From: Macrolepiota albuminosa
Taxonomy: Eukaryota > Basidiomycota > Agaricomycetes > Agaricales > Agaricaceae
Length of the DNA: 64,000 nt
Direction: 5' to 3'
NCBI GenBank assembly: GCA_027475525.1
Contig: JAMWFC010000089.1
Location: forward strand, 434,001 to 498,000
The notes under the pieces were generated by a model. That model was not told where the DNA came from, made no database searches, and saw only the letters and a list, made by a program, of their open reading frames with translations. Position numbers and translations under genes: made by a program. The number at the start of each line of letters is the position of its first letter. Positions within the stretch are counted from its first letter, which is position 1. Positions 10,439 through 21,015 of the stretch are shown here, piece by piece.

Positions 10439-11610
10439 TGGAAGGGGTGTTCCCAAACCATTTGACCCACACCGTTTGTATCGCCATTCGTGGATTCCTT
10501 CCTCTTACCCGCACTGCATGTTTCTACCGGTGAATTTTCGTAGATAACAAGCACATGAATCCACAACGATGGATAGTCGGTTACACAAAGCCTACGTTGA
10601 TGGCTAGGTTCTGGTATATTGTGAAGGAGGATGGAAAACTTCGTTTTTTTTTTGATCTGTAACAAAATGATGTCTCTGGACAATACTTCACTCATGAGAT
10701 CCTTTTTGATATTCTATCTTTATAGTCCGTCCAAAGGGCAAGATGTCTTACTGTCCGTCTATGTCTGTAGCTCTCATTGTGCGATCTCAAAATGCCCTAG
10801 GTGTCAACCTCTCAATGCCGACAGTATCCAGGTCTGTCACATACGGAGTTGAGCACGAGTAAAGCAAGACGATCAGTATTTGCTTTGGCTTTATGATGAT
10901 CTTGAGTGTTATATGATGGAATGGCGTAAGCTTTGGCGTTGTACACTGAAGTTTCCCTCATAAAGTCAAACCTTAATTGACAATTACTTGATAGATTGCA
11001 TATTCATTTCTAAATGGAATTCTCATCAACCCAAGGTGGAGATTCATCTCTGTATATTGGACTGAATCATCTTGCTGTACACGTTTGAGATAAAGGACAA
11101 GGAATTAAGGTGCTTTTTTAAACTGCTGCAGACAAATCACTTTCGTTTGCACTGCTGGCAGCCAATTGTCTTTCCTTGGAAAAAGGTGAAAAAGAAACAT
11201 GTAGCACAAAATGTTCTTAACCTTGTGTTATATAACAATGTGAGTTTGCTTATTTTCAATGTGTCAATTTCTGATAGAAGTCGTCCTTAAATAAAGGTCT
11301 ATGGTGAAAAGCTGGCCAAGAAACAGATGACAGGTTTCTTTGACACTTTTCTACTAGAAACAAAGTTCTAGCCAGGCAGGTGTGAAGTATGTATTCTTTC
11401 TGTCCATTCCATGTTGATAAGCGAATGTAATCTACCCGAGATAAGATACCATCAATGAAAAGGCAGCTCGTGGCATGAATATGCTATGTTGTGCCAAGGA
11501 AACAGGGGGTTCAACCTCGTGTGGACCAGGTGGTGGTGGGCGTGTTGTCCTTTTTTTAAGGCGAACTACGACCAACCTTCACGATTTTTACGACGCATCC
11601 TATTCTGACT
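10439..11610. other. Intergenic, no gene seen
   Basis: Only short frames. It is A/T-richer than the genes on either side and probably contains the 3' end of the upstream gene and the promoter of the membrane-protein gene. No repeat or RNA gene is recognised. Confidence 0.5.
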
Positions 11611-14600
11611 ATGTACATTCGGTAAGCCAGAAGTGAGCTATGACCTGTTCACCATTAGTACTGACTTTTTCAGACGCGCAGTTTTATTCGCTTCCCCGCA
11701 AGAAGACACGGCGCCGTCGTCTAATCTCGCGCTGTTACCTCTTCTAAGCCTCAGTGTAGTTGGACTTATCCTCCTTTTCTTCATTGTGCGTTTTGTCAGG
11801 CGTGGCTTGCATTTCCCGAACCTCGCATGGTTCCGGGGTAAAGGGCAAGGTTCCAGAGGCCGTCTTAGTCCTTCTGGTGTTGAACTTCTTCCGACCTCTT
11901 TTAAGTCTGTTCCCGCCACAAGTCCAAGCCCATTTACAGCTGCCTTCAACCTTGAAGGTAATGCTGGTAAAAGCGGAATCTCAACTTTATTATCACGGTC
12001 TTCTAGTCTCGACGCACTTCCCCAGTTATCTGTGAGCTCTCCTCCAAAATTAACTTCTCGTAAACATCCAGACTGGCGAGCGCCGTTTTCACTTCCGGCA
12101 TTCTTCAACTCAAAGAGCAAGCCGCCCCATAGACGGAGCAAATCACTCAACTCCACACCTCGCAATACTTCGTTGTCCATGCCCATCTCAGCGCCGCCGT
12201 CTCCGAAGAATTTTCTTATCGACATTTCAACCTCAGGCTCCTCTCCTACGTCTACTTCCTCTGATCTTGGCATTCATAAATTGCATCCGGCTTCACCACT
12301 CATTCCAGGCCTTCCAATCCCGAGCCCGAGTCCTGAGATGACAAAAACGATCTCTGGCACTCAAACTTGGACATTTGACGTTGAAGATGAGAGTCACGAT
12401 ATTGCCGACTCTCAAGTCCGAGACCCGCTCTTTACAGCCCTCAAACGCACCCAATTCGAAGCCCTTGCAAAGCCGCGTGCAGACCCAATGCCACTCATTC
12501 AATATGATCAGCCATCTTCTCCACCATCTCCGGTACCACCATTAGTTCCGAAACGGCTAAACAACCCTTTTGCCGGTCTGGTGGATTCATTCTCGTCACA
12601 GACTTTCATTTCCGATCGACCTACGGCTTCATCATCATCCCTTCCTCTCGTACCTTCTTCTCCGCCCGGTATTGAGCTTGTTTCCCTAAAGCCGACAACT
12701 ATACAAACGTCCTCGATCCTTCTCGACCTCAGCAACAATGATGTTGCAGCAAGCTATAGGAAAAAACCCACATCACCAACAGGTTCGACACAGAGGGTCG
12801 CCTTTATTGATCCTCTCGTCACCGCAGTTGATGGTGTGGCACCGACGCACGATATACACATGGAAACATCGATCGACCCAGCTGAGTCTGTTTCAGGCCC
12901 ATTTGAAGGTGCACATGCGAGGACTCTTGCCACTGGTCTTAATGGTGCATGGAACTCTAACGCTGTACCTTCTCTTAGTGAGGAATCACATCAACCACCC
13001 GCGGAGCTAACGTTGCCCCTTCAGTCTGCAGAACTCTCGCCTGCGCCTGCTGTTCCAGTTCCAGTGCCGCCTTCCCTTCTTCCTTCCCATGAGCCCACAA
13101 CAGTCGAGAAGTCCTCACTAGCCGAGCCCGAAGCGCCTACCTCGATATGGCAATGGAATGGTGGCTGGAGCCCTCCGGCTATTCCTGTTTCCCAACCGGT
13201 AAATGAAAGGCCATCATCTTCCACTGCACCTCTTCGTGGAGCTAAAGATGAGGAATCAATTTTTGTGGAACGGGAAGCAGGGCATGACTTAATGTCTTTT
13301 GACCATGAGGAGTCTGTCCCAATCGACGAGGTGGCTGTCAAGGACCGTTTGGAACCCGTCGGAGAACTGGGATTTGACGTCAGCCATGAGATGGACCCTG
13401 CAGACACGTGGTTCACTGAAGAACCTACTGCAGTATGGGATGCGGACTGGACTGGCCAAAACGTGAAAGAGGATATCTTGTTGGATGAGAAGGGGGTGGA
13501 TGATGATGATACAGATGTGCACCGTAAGTAATACACTGTCCATGCTCGAACTTGATTTCTAATAACTTCCCATTAGTCCCACTGGTATCGCAGGAGGAGC
13601 ATATCAACGTCCTCGACGAGCTTCTGGCCAGTTCCAGCGAACCTATCAAAGTTCATGTCTTTGAGGAAAGGGTCGAAGACACCATCTCTGAACAGTCATT
13701 CCCTCAAGACTTAAATGCCTCGACAACGACAACTCCTAGTAATGACAATAACGACGTTCACGAACCCAGCAAGCCCCATAGTAACATTCCAACTCCAATC
13801 ATCCTTACAACAACTCCATTCCCTTCAACGCATGCAACACCCAATACACCCCTACCTGAACTTCCCTCTCTGGTCGTTGTTGCCTCTTCGCCCACTGTAG
13901 AAGAATGTCCGGACCCAGATATTATGCCTCTTCCAGACTTCCCGCCTTTGTCTGTCGCTCCTACGCCTGTTTCGCCCGTGCCAGTCAAGCCCCAACCCCT
14001 TTCAATCCATCAGGCTCAGACGCCTACTCCTCCGGCCTCACCGCCACCATGGTCTAATGCGACAGTGCGGCCGTTATCGTCGTTGAAAACCGCTGGTGCA
14101 CCTGCTTTTGGTCAATCCGCTGCCACAGTAATTCCTCCTGTACCAGAGGCGAACACGGTCACAAAGCCTGTCGTTGAGATTGAAAACAAGGCAGACGAAT
14201 CTGATTGTGTACTCGTAATGATGAAGGAAGATACAATGGTTGAGAAGGTCATCGAGCCACCAGCTGATGAGTTGTCTCAATCATTTGAAGAGAAATCAAC
14301 CATGGCAGAGCGTTTACCAGGGCCTGAACTGATTCCGGGTACCTTCCCTACATCACCTTCTAAGGCTCCAGCAGCTTTACCAGGAAACGTCGCGCCTTCA
14401 CCCCCGGCGTCCCCAACGACGAAGGTTATTCAGGCTCATGCTACGATTCCGGTTTCGAACCGCATTCGCACGCCACGATCTGTGATAGACATTGCACTTG
14501 CTATGCAGCTCCGTCCTGGGCTTGGTGCTGGCGCTGACCCAGCGTGGATGGTACGCTTCTTGATGGCCATGTTTGGTTGGTTCGCTATCCTCGCCAGTGG

Positions 14601-14616
14601 AGACCTCCATGCGTGA
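11611..14616 (+). CDS. Large Pro/Ser-rich protein with an N-terminal membrane segment
   Basis: The model gives 966 aa with exons 11611-11621, 11674-13523 and 13577-14616. Introns are 52 and 53 bp with good GT-AG signals, and the phases agree. The tiny first exon (Met-Tyr-Ile-Arg) removes the need for a GTG start at 11633. Residues about 22-42 form one strongly hydrophobic segment followed by Arg-rich residues, so a type III or signal-anchored topology with a large cytosolic tail is likely. Most of the protein is low-complexity Pro/Ser/Thr with acidic patches, apparently disordered. The last 50 residues look more conserved, with a second hydrophobic stretch (Trp-Met-Val-Arg-Phe-Leu-Met-Ala-Met-Phe-Gly-Trp). 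No catalytic motif is seen; function unknown. Confidence 0.75.
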
Positions 14617-15850
14617 TATCACACCATGAACATGAAGGCCAGCTCATGATGTTCTATCTGACGCCGTGCCTCCACGCTCACAGCATCCTTGAAAATATCG
14701 TACTTACTGCACGTACATTTCACATTATGATACCCTGGCATAACCATTGCGCATATATATATATATATCTTTACATCGCAGACATTGAGACGGAATATTG
14801 CATTTGTACTTTATGCTTTCATCTCACTACTACCAACCTCATGCTATCCCATCATGCATCTTGCATACCTTGTTATGTTGTTATATATCAGCTCACAGCG
14901 ATATTGTCGTATATCTTGCAAGTCTGGGGATCGTTCCTCGGGATTCGGTCCGCACCGATTTAATACTCGATATTCAAGGGTTTATCTTATATCTGGACTT
15001 TTCTATCTACACTATTATGTTCAAGCTGAATACTTGTAACGAAGACTGTGGTGAAATAACCACTGACGACATCTGCCATATACTATGTAGAGCGGTTGTA
15101 TACCTTTCCTATCTTTAGCCCGCCATGTCACCTTCAACGGTGTACAAGGTTGACAGAACCTAGCTCAAGAAACCCCTAACCAAAAGGATGATTTGAGCCT
15201 CACTTTAGGGAGCGTGTCCTCAATGATGTCGTACTCTATCGACAGTACTTACGTTCCGAGGTACATGCACAATCATTACTTGATTATTCTTATCAGTAAG
15301 TGGCGCCATCAAAAGTTTCTTGCAGCTTGATACTGGACTCATCAGAACTCGTTACATAGTTTGGACATCTTCTCATCGCACCTACCAAGAGGCTCTCCAG
15401 ATCCTCAGGGCTCTGACCTGTCTGCTACGAGCTGAAAGTTGTAAAGCAGGGCTCAACCTGGGACAGAATTGCGCAAAGACAATGGCTGGCAAGAGAGCGC
15501 CCCGTCGAAAAATTGAAACTTATCCGACGTATGTGGATGCAGAGCTCTACGCCACCGAGTACAACACGCTCGTCGAGCAACATATTCAACACTAGGTTTA
15601 TCGATGCGTGATCCTGAAATACCACCTGAGCGTTACTTTGGATTAGAGGATTGTATTATTAGGATAGTAATTTTTAGCTGGACGCAAATGTAACCGAGGC
15701 CGAATGGACTCGAACTTGTGATAAGTGATTCAACGGGCAAAGCCATGGTTGAATCCTCATTGAAGACGCTTCGGATGCCCGTGATGCAGCCTGCACCCAG
15801 CAGGAAGCAAGGGACTTGAGTGATAATTGATGGCCCTTGTTAGAAAACAG
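14617..15850. other. Intergenic with a doubtful 91-codon frame
   Basis: This follows the membrane-protein gene. A (TA)n run near 14753-14766 is the only simple repeat. A plus-strand frame at 15320-15595 ends in a basic, gene-like stretch but has no recognisable domain. No other feature is supported. Confidence 0.35.
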
Positions 15851-16250
15851 ACCTAAGAACAAGTGTAAGTTATTCCCTCAGTCCGATGTAAGTGACTATG
15901 TATTTTGACTGTACCTAATTGGTACCTAAGAACAAGTGTAAGTTATTCTACGGTCCAGTCAGTAAATGCATGATTTCTTTAGTATGTAATGTGACGTACC
16001 CCTCAGTCCGATGTAAGTGACTGAGAGTTTCTAGCTATGGCAGTCCGATATAAGTATTCATGATGGACAATGGGGCCATTGTCCACCAGATGTGTAAGAC
16101 CAGACCCAAATACCTACAAGACAGTTAAAATAATCCTCAGTGAACCGTCTTGGTGACAGATGACAACTAGTTTGATCATACCTACGAGACAGTTAAAATA
16201 CTGTCCAATAATGTACAATCAGTATGGAAGAATTATACAACATTTACACA
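15851..16250. repeat. Short local direct repeats beside a Copia remnant
   Basis: A 24-bp word (starts cctaagaacaagtgtaag) occurs near 15851 and 15926. A 21-bp word (cctcagtccgatgtaagtg...) occurs near 15876 and 16001. A word containing gacagttaaaata occurs twice near 16120 and 16190. The 36 bp at 16133-16168 are identical to 16996-17031 in the Copia LTR remnant. The stretch is probably scrambled LTR material. Confidence 0.55.
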
Positions 16251-16255
16251 CTCAC

Positions 16256-16990
16256 TGTCATGACCCCTCCCCTCCGGACACCCCCGGAACCCCATCCAGG
16301 ACCCCCCTCCAACCCCACAGAGCATGCCCTGCCATCACGACTACCGGCACCCTCCAGCAACCCCGCATCACACACCCGGGATTTACTGCCATCAACCCCT
16401 GATCAATGATCGGATCACGCCTACTGCTTCCAGGCCATCATGCATCACGCATCACAGCTCCCTCTGTGCCAATTGATTGTGTGCCCCACACGCGCGATCC
16501 CAGCATACAGTCTCCCTCCTGCTACTCAATGCCCCCTGGAACTTATCCCAGACACCCTGGAACCCCAGAGACCTGGACCTGGCCCCGCAGTACTTATAGT
16601 GTAGCTCCCCGCTGTATTCGCTAGTCTTGATATTAACTTGAATTGTTGCATGCCCTCTGCTTGATTGGTACACGCTGACTGGCACACTTTGACTGGCACG
16701 CTTGAACAACCACATGCTCTAAGTTTGGTACACACTTTGCGACTTATAATTTGTTAACCTGGTCTTGTTTTAGAACCCCCGGTTCCCGACTCGACCACCC
16801 CCCAACCCTCAGCCTCTAAAACACCCGAAGCCCCTGGATCAAGTTCCCTTCCCTGGGACCACCCCTCGTCCACGTCTTGAACCCCAGAGCCCTAGCCCTG
16901 GAGTTCCAGACACCCGAGTATCCGTAGATCAAGTCCACCTTGTAAGGGCGTTGCTTTCCTAGAAAGCCCCTGACTCAGCAAAACCTGACA
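16256..16990. mobile_element. Solo LTR (735 bp) with 5-bp TSD
   Basis: Begins TGTCATGA and ends CCTGACA. It is flanked by the identical pentamer CTCAC at 16251-16255 and 16991-16995. It has no internal coding sequence and a C-rich body, as in the related LTR at 27001-27862. It is a solo LTR left by recombination between the two LTRs of a Gypsy-type element that had inserted into the Copia LTR remnant. Orientation cannot be told. Confidence 0.85.
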
Positions 16991-16995
16991 CTCAC

Positions 16996-17226
16996 ATCCT
17001 CAGTGAACCGTCTTGGTGACAGATGACAACTGAGGATGTGGAGTCGCGCAATTGTGTCTTTATACTCGATATCATGTGACCACATAGTCTAACTGACCTA
17101 ATAGCATAACGTCCGTCTAACAAGATGACAGTGAGTTATAACATTAAGGCACAATGTGAGTGTGATTGCCCTGTGTGACAGGTGACAGGTTGGTGAGTAT
17201 CTGTGTGATATGTCAAAAGTCTAACA
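16996..17226 (-). repeat. LTR remnant of a Copia element
   Basis: On the minus strand it starts TGTTAG at 17226, directly after a G/A-rich tract and the stop of the Copia frame, as expected for a 3' LTR. Near its far end is a perfect 12-bp inverted repeat (16993-17004 and 17029-17040) with a 24-base spacer. A solo LTR interrupts the region just beyond it. Confidence 0.6.
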
Positions 17227-17880
17227 CTCCTCCTCATGTGTATCATGGCATTCATTGGAGGCCAAAATGTGGGCACAGATGAAGGAAGGCAGGAATAGGA
17301 AGGCTTCTGTGAAGATGTTGGCCATATTTTCTTTTGAGAGTATTTGTAGTAGACTGATTTTGCTGGTATGAACTCATTCATGCAGAAAGTGGTATTTAAG
17401 GTCTACATGTTTTACTCATGCATGTAGAAGCAGGTCTTCTAATAGTGCAATTGCAGAATTGTTGTCACAAAACATGTGAGTCAGTGCACTAGTGAGGTCA
17501 TGTCTGATGTTCTCCAACAGTGCTTGGAGCCATATACATTTCTGAGTGCTCTCGAAGGCTGCCATGTACTCTGCCTCACATGCTACTATCCTCTGCTTTT
17601 GGGCTGCCCACAATATACTTCCAGACCCAAGGTTCCAGGTATAGCCACTGACACTCTGTCAAGTATTGGGACAGCTTACCCAATCGGAGTCAGCAAACCC
17701 AGTCAATTCTATGTCATTCTTTCCCTCTAGGTGAAGCTGTAAAATGCATGTACCTTTCAAGTAATGAACTAGGCATATTGCTGCATTCCAGTGAGGAGTT
17801 GCATAGGAGTCAGTGAAATGATGTCAAGAGCTTACAGTCACATCACAGAACCAGATCAATCTTTGATTCAGTCCTACGAG
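17227..17880 (-). pseudogene. Copia (Ty1-type) pol remnant: RNase H end
   Basis: One minus-strand frame reads as the 3' end of Copia pol: a His-Tyr-Leu-Lys-Gly segment, Gly-Phe-Ala-Asp-Ser-Asp-Trp, Ser-Val-Ser-Gly-Tyr, an Ala-Glu-Tyr-Met-Ala block with Ile-Trp-Leu, Cys-Asp-Asn-Asn-Ser-Ala-Ile, then Lys-His-Val-Asp-Leu. At least three in-frame TGA codons fall where the family has arginine, which points to CGA-to-TGA changes. The integrase and most of the RT are missing; similarity fades near 17880. The copy is dead. Confidence 0.8.
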
Positions 17881-18470
17881 TAGTGTGACAAAAAGCTACC
17901 TTATGTAAGGTAGCAGCAATGGTATTATGTAATGTATTATGTAATTTTAAATAATATAAAATTATGGTTATTACTATGAATGACAGAACTACTAGAAGGT
18001 AGTTTGGTGGCATTATGAACTGGCACAACCAGTGGGCTGGGCCGTGTATATGCAGTGATTGAACCTAGAGTAGAGGCTCTAGATTACTTGGTTATATACC
18101 CCCCTTTCAAACTGTTTACAGTCTCTAAAAGGAGGGTGCTTCAAAGGCCAAAACTTTGGTGACAAGCTGTTTTCTGTAGGCAAGTATAACAGAGTTACAG
18201 AATTCAGTAAAAGCTTACAGTTCACACTACACAGAATCAGACCAGTCCGGTCTATTGACTATGTAGAGTGAATACAAAATAAGCTGCTGAATAAGCAGCA
18301 AGTATCTACATATTTATAATTATGTAAATAATATTATATTATAATAAATATAATATAATATTCTACTACTATACTAAGTAAAAGCTATGTGGCCAACACC
18401 ACATAGCAGACTATGCTACACACCTCCCAATCAGACCAAACTACAGTCTTGAAGCACCATAACAGTCAGA
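17881..18470. other. AT-rich intergenic sequence with two perfect hairpins
   Basis: Contains a perfect 9-bp inverted repeat with a 2-base loop at 17895-17914 and another with a 6-base loop at 18384-18407. Between them is a long AT-only tract (about 18300-18362). No gene is seen. It may be 5' Copia or MITE material, but no terminal repeats were found. Confidence 0.5.
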
Positions 18471-18473
18471 CCA

Positions 18474-20270
18474 TCAGTAAGTCAGGGACAGGGGCAATTG
18501 GAGAGTCTCCAGGCTTCCAGAATACATTGGCAGTTGTGTCATCCATATCGTAGTTGAGGAGTTCATCCTTGGGTGTGGGCTCATGAGAAGTGCCCAAGGG
18601 CCCTGCCATAGGCAGAGAATTGTCATAGTCCTGTAGTGAGGACAGTGTAATGGTGGGGTCAAAGGTCGGCCCCAGAATAGGTGGTTGGGGATCAGGAAGA
18701 TTCTCATCAAATGGGTACTGGCATATCCAGATCTCTTAGGCATAAATGTCCTGCCTAATGAGGAGATACATCCCCTTAGTGAATGTATCATCAAACACAT
18801 GATGACTCTTCTGCTGCTGAAGCATCAGGTGTTGGTGATCACCATGGTGGCCTCACACCACCCATTCTACTGAGCAAGGGACTGAGGTGTCCCGTAATGA
18901 TCAAGACATTGCAGCCTCTTGTCGTCAATGGCAGCTGCCTTATTGTAGAGCCAGTTGTTGCCAAAGAAGATGTGGGCCAAGTAGGTGACCCTATAGGTGT
19001 ACGCATGGTCAATCCAGCTAACCGGAATTTGATTGTAAAGAAGGATGCATAACACATCTGAAGTGGCAAAGATGAAAGCTGATGCTTCTAGGATATCTAC
19101 AGCCTGAGCCTCAAAGTTTGGGTCCTCAGTGTGCAGGGGCACAAAGGATTGCCCTGTTGCTGCCTTGTATTCAGCAACAGCCTCTTTATAGAGGCCTGGC
19201 CATACAAACACATAAGCCAGGTGCTTGTGCACCATGGTCTTGGACGGGCAGCTGGCACTGATAGCATGTACAAGTGCAAACCCAAAGAGGCTGCACCAAT
19301 GAATGTGCATGGCACGGTCCATGGCCAGACCGGTCTACATGTTGGGCATCCTAGGACATCCATAGAGAAGAGCATATGAGCCCAGGTAGTCCAAAGCAAA
19401 GAGTTGCTTTGGATCAGGAGGAGTCAGGCTGACAAAGGCTAGCCTCCCACTTTTCTTGCGGCGGTAAATCTGCAAAGGGGCAATCATCCACGGGACTTTC
19501 TCCCACTCCTTTGAACTTGCAAAAGGGTACCACAATGGTCTTGTATAGGACCTTGTCAAGTAGTTGAGACATTACTCTGTCTCAGGCTGTAGAGTGGCAA
19601 TTCATAGTTACCCATTTAAATTTGTTGAGCAAAAGATAGCCCAACTAATGCTGACAAATCAGTGTAAACTGGTTGTTCACCAGTGAATGGAGCCTACAGA
19701 GCTCTTGAGGACTGCAGGAGAATCTGTGAGGTGCAACTTAGTATACCTTACTATTGTGGGATGTATGCATGGCATTGCCCTTTTTGTTGGCCTTGAAGGC
19801 CTTGGCTGTACGGGCTTCTTGCCCGACAAAGATAGTGTTGGTCACTAGTGACCAGTAAAATTGAGGAGATAACTTCATACCAAAGAATGAGTTCTGGTGC
19901 TCAACAGTGTGATCACAATAGATTACAACACCGAGCACATCAGGGATACACCCAGTCTCATCTTCGAGGAGGCCGGCTCTTCATTTGACGCTGTCTTGCA
20001 CCCAACGATCCATCTTGGCCTGTCAATTACTGTTGCACCGCTTGTGCACCATACATTGTGCTGCAGTCTTGTGCGGCACAGGGAATTCCATACAAGCCTC
20101 TTCAGGCTCCTCATACCATTTGTCATCAGAGAGCGGGGATGGCAGCTTCTCTGGCACAGAATTCTCCAAATGTGGGTCCATCGCCCACACACATCAAGGG
20201 TATTGGGCTGGAGGGCCCTCTACCAATACTGCAGAAGGGGATGTGAGCCACTGGAGCCCCTTTCAGGACA
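18474..20270 (-). pseudogene. Decayed gene of unknown family
   Basis: Successive minus-strand segments read like one protein in shifting frames: about 20250-19738, 19575-19335, 19322-18867 and 18860-18474. The best segment (19322-18867) is 151 codons with regular composition. In the first segment two in-frame TGA codons follow Asn and Lys where CGA would fit. No domain is recognised, and I cannot tell a host gene from TE cargo. Frame changes at 19330 and 18870 could partly be introns, but the stops suggest decay. Confidence 0.45.
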
Positions 20271-20403
20271 TCCTTAGGGAAGTGCATGTTGATGTATGCA
20301 TGCCCTTCCAGATGCTTACTCTGACAATCCTTTCAGGGTTGCAAGGCCTTGGCCTTAGTGGGGCGTGTACTGATGCCCTGGGAACTCTGCTCCCCAGAGT
20401 GCA

Positions 20404-20736
20404 AAGTTGGACTGCCTAGCGACAGATGAGGAGAGGTTCGGGCACAAGGCAACCAAACCCAGCATAGTCAGAAGGACATGGAAGAACCTCCTCCCAGCGT
20501 CATCATCACCTCTTAAATCATGGAGAAAAATAACCGTGGTTTTAGTGGGTATTGGATAACGTAGTAGAACCAAGCCCCACACTCTGTGAATAAAAGCATT
20601 TCCGACGGGGTGGACTCCATGCCAAAGGTGAAAATAGTATATTTCTTAGCAGATCTTCCGCACATGTCCTGACCAGTAGAGGCTGACATATATGCGCTGT
20701 CTACTGGCTCGCTGCGACACCACCAAAAAAAAAAAA
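20404..20736 (+). mobile_element. LINE 3'-end fragment
   Basis: The last about 47 codons and the 3' UTR match the LINE at 801-4060, including Leu-Asp-Cys-Leu-Ala-Thr-Asp, the terminal Val-Val-Leu-Val-Gly-Ile-Gly and stop, and the poly(A) end at 20725-20736. It is strongly 5'-truncated. No convincing target-site duplication was found, so the left end is approximate. Confidence 0.8.
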
Positions 20737-21015
20737 GGTCTCAATAAATAGGAATATTTAAATCATTTTATTCCTTCTGTATGCCATTATTATATTCTTT
20801 TAATCATTATTAGCTATACTCTATGGTCGGCTTCCGTCATTTAAACTTTCCGAACTAGTTTCAAACTTTAATAAACAATTATCCTATTCTGCATGCATTT
20901 CAGAGGAAGCAATTGCAAAAGAGAATATGGAAAGAAAGGTATGATGAGTTAACGATGTATGAACTCTGCTGCAAAACACCGTATCAAAGCATCAGAGGAA
21001 AACACATTCGAATGT

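Noticed and set aside
11633..11673. GTG start for the membrane protein at 11633
   Set aside because: A good intron (11622-11673) links an ATG exon at 11611 in the right phase, and the 11633 stretch lies inside it.
15851..16170. CRISPR-like array of spaced repeats
   Set aside because: There are only two copies of each word with irregular spacing, in a fungal repeat region. It is duplicated LTR debris.
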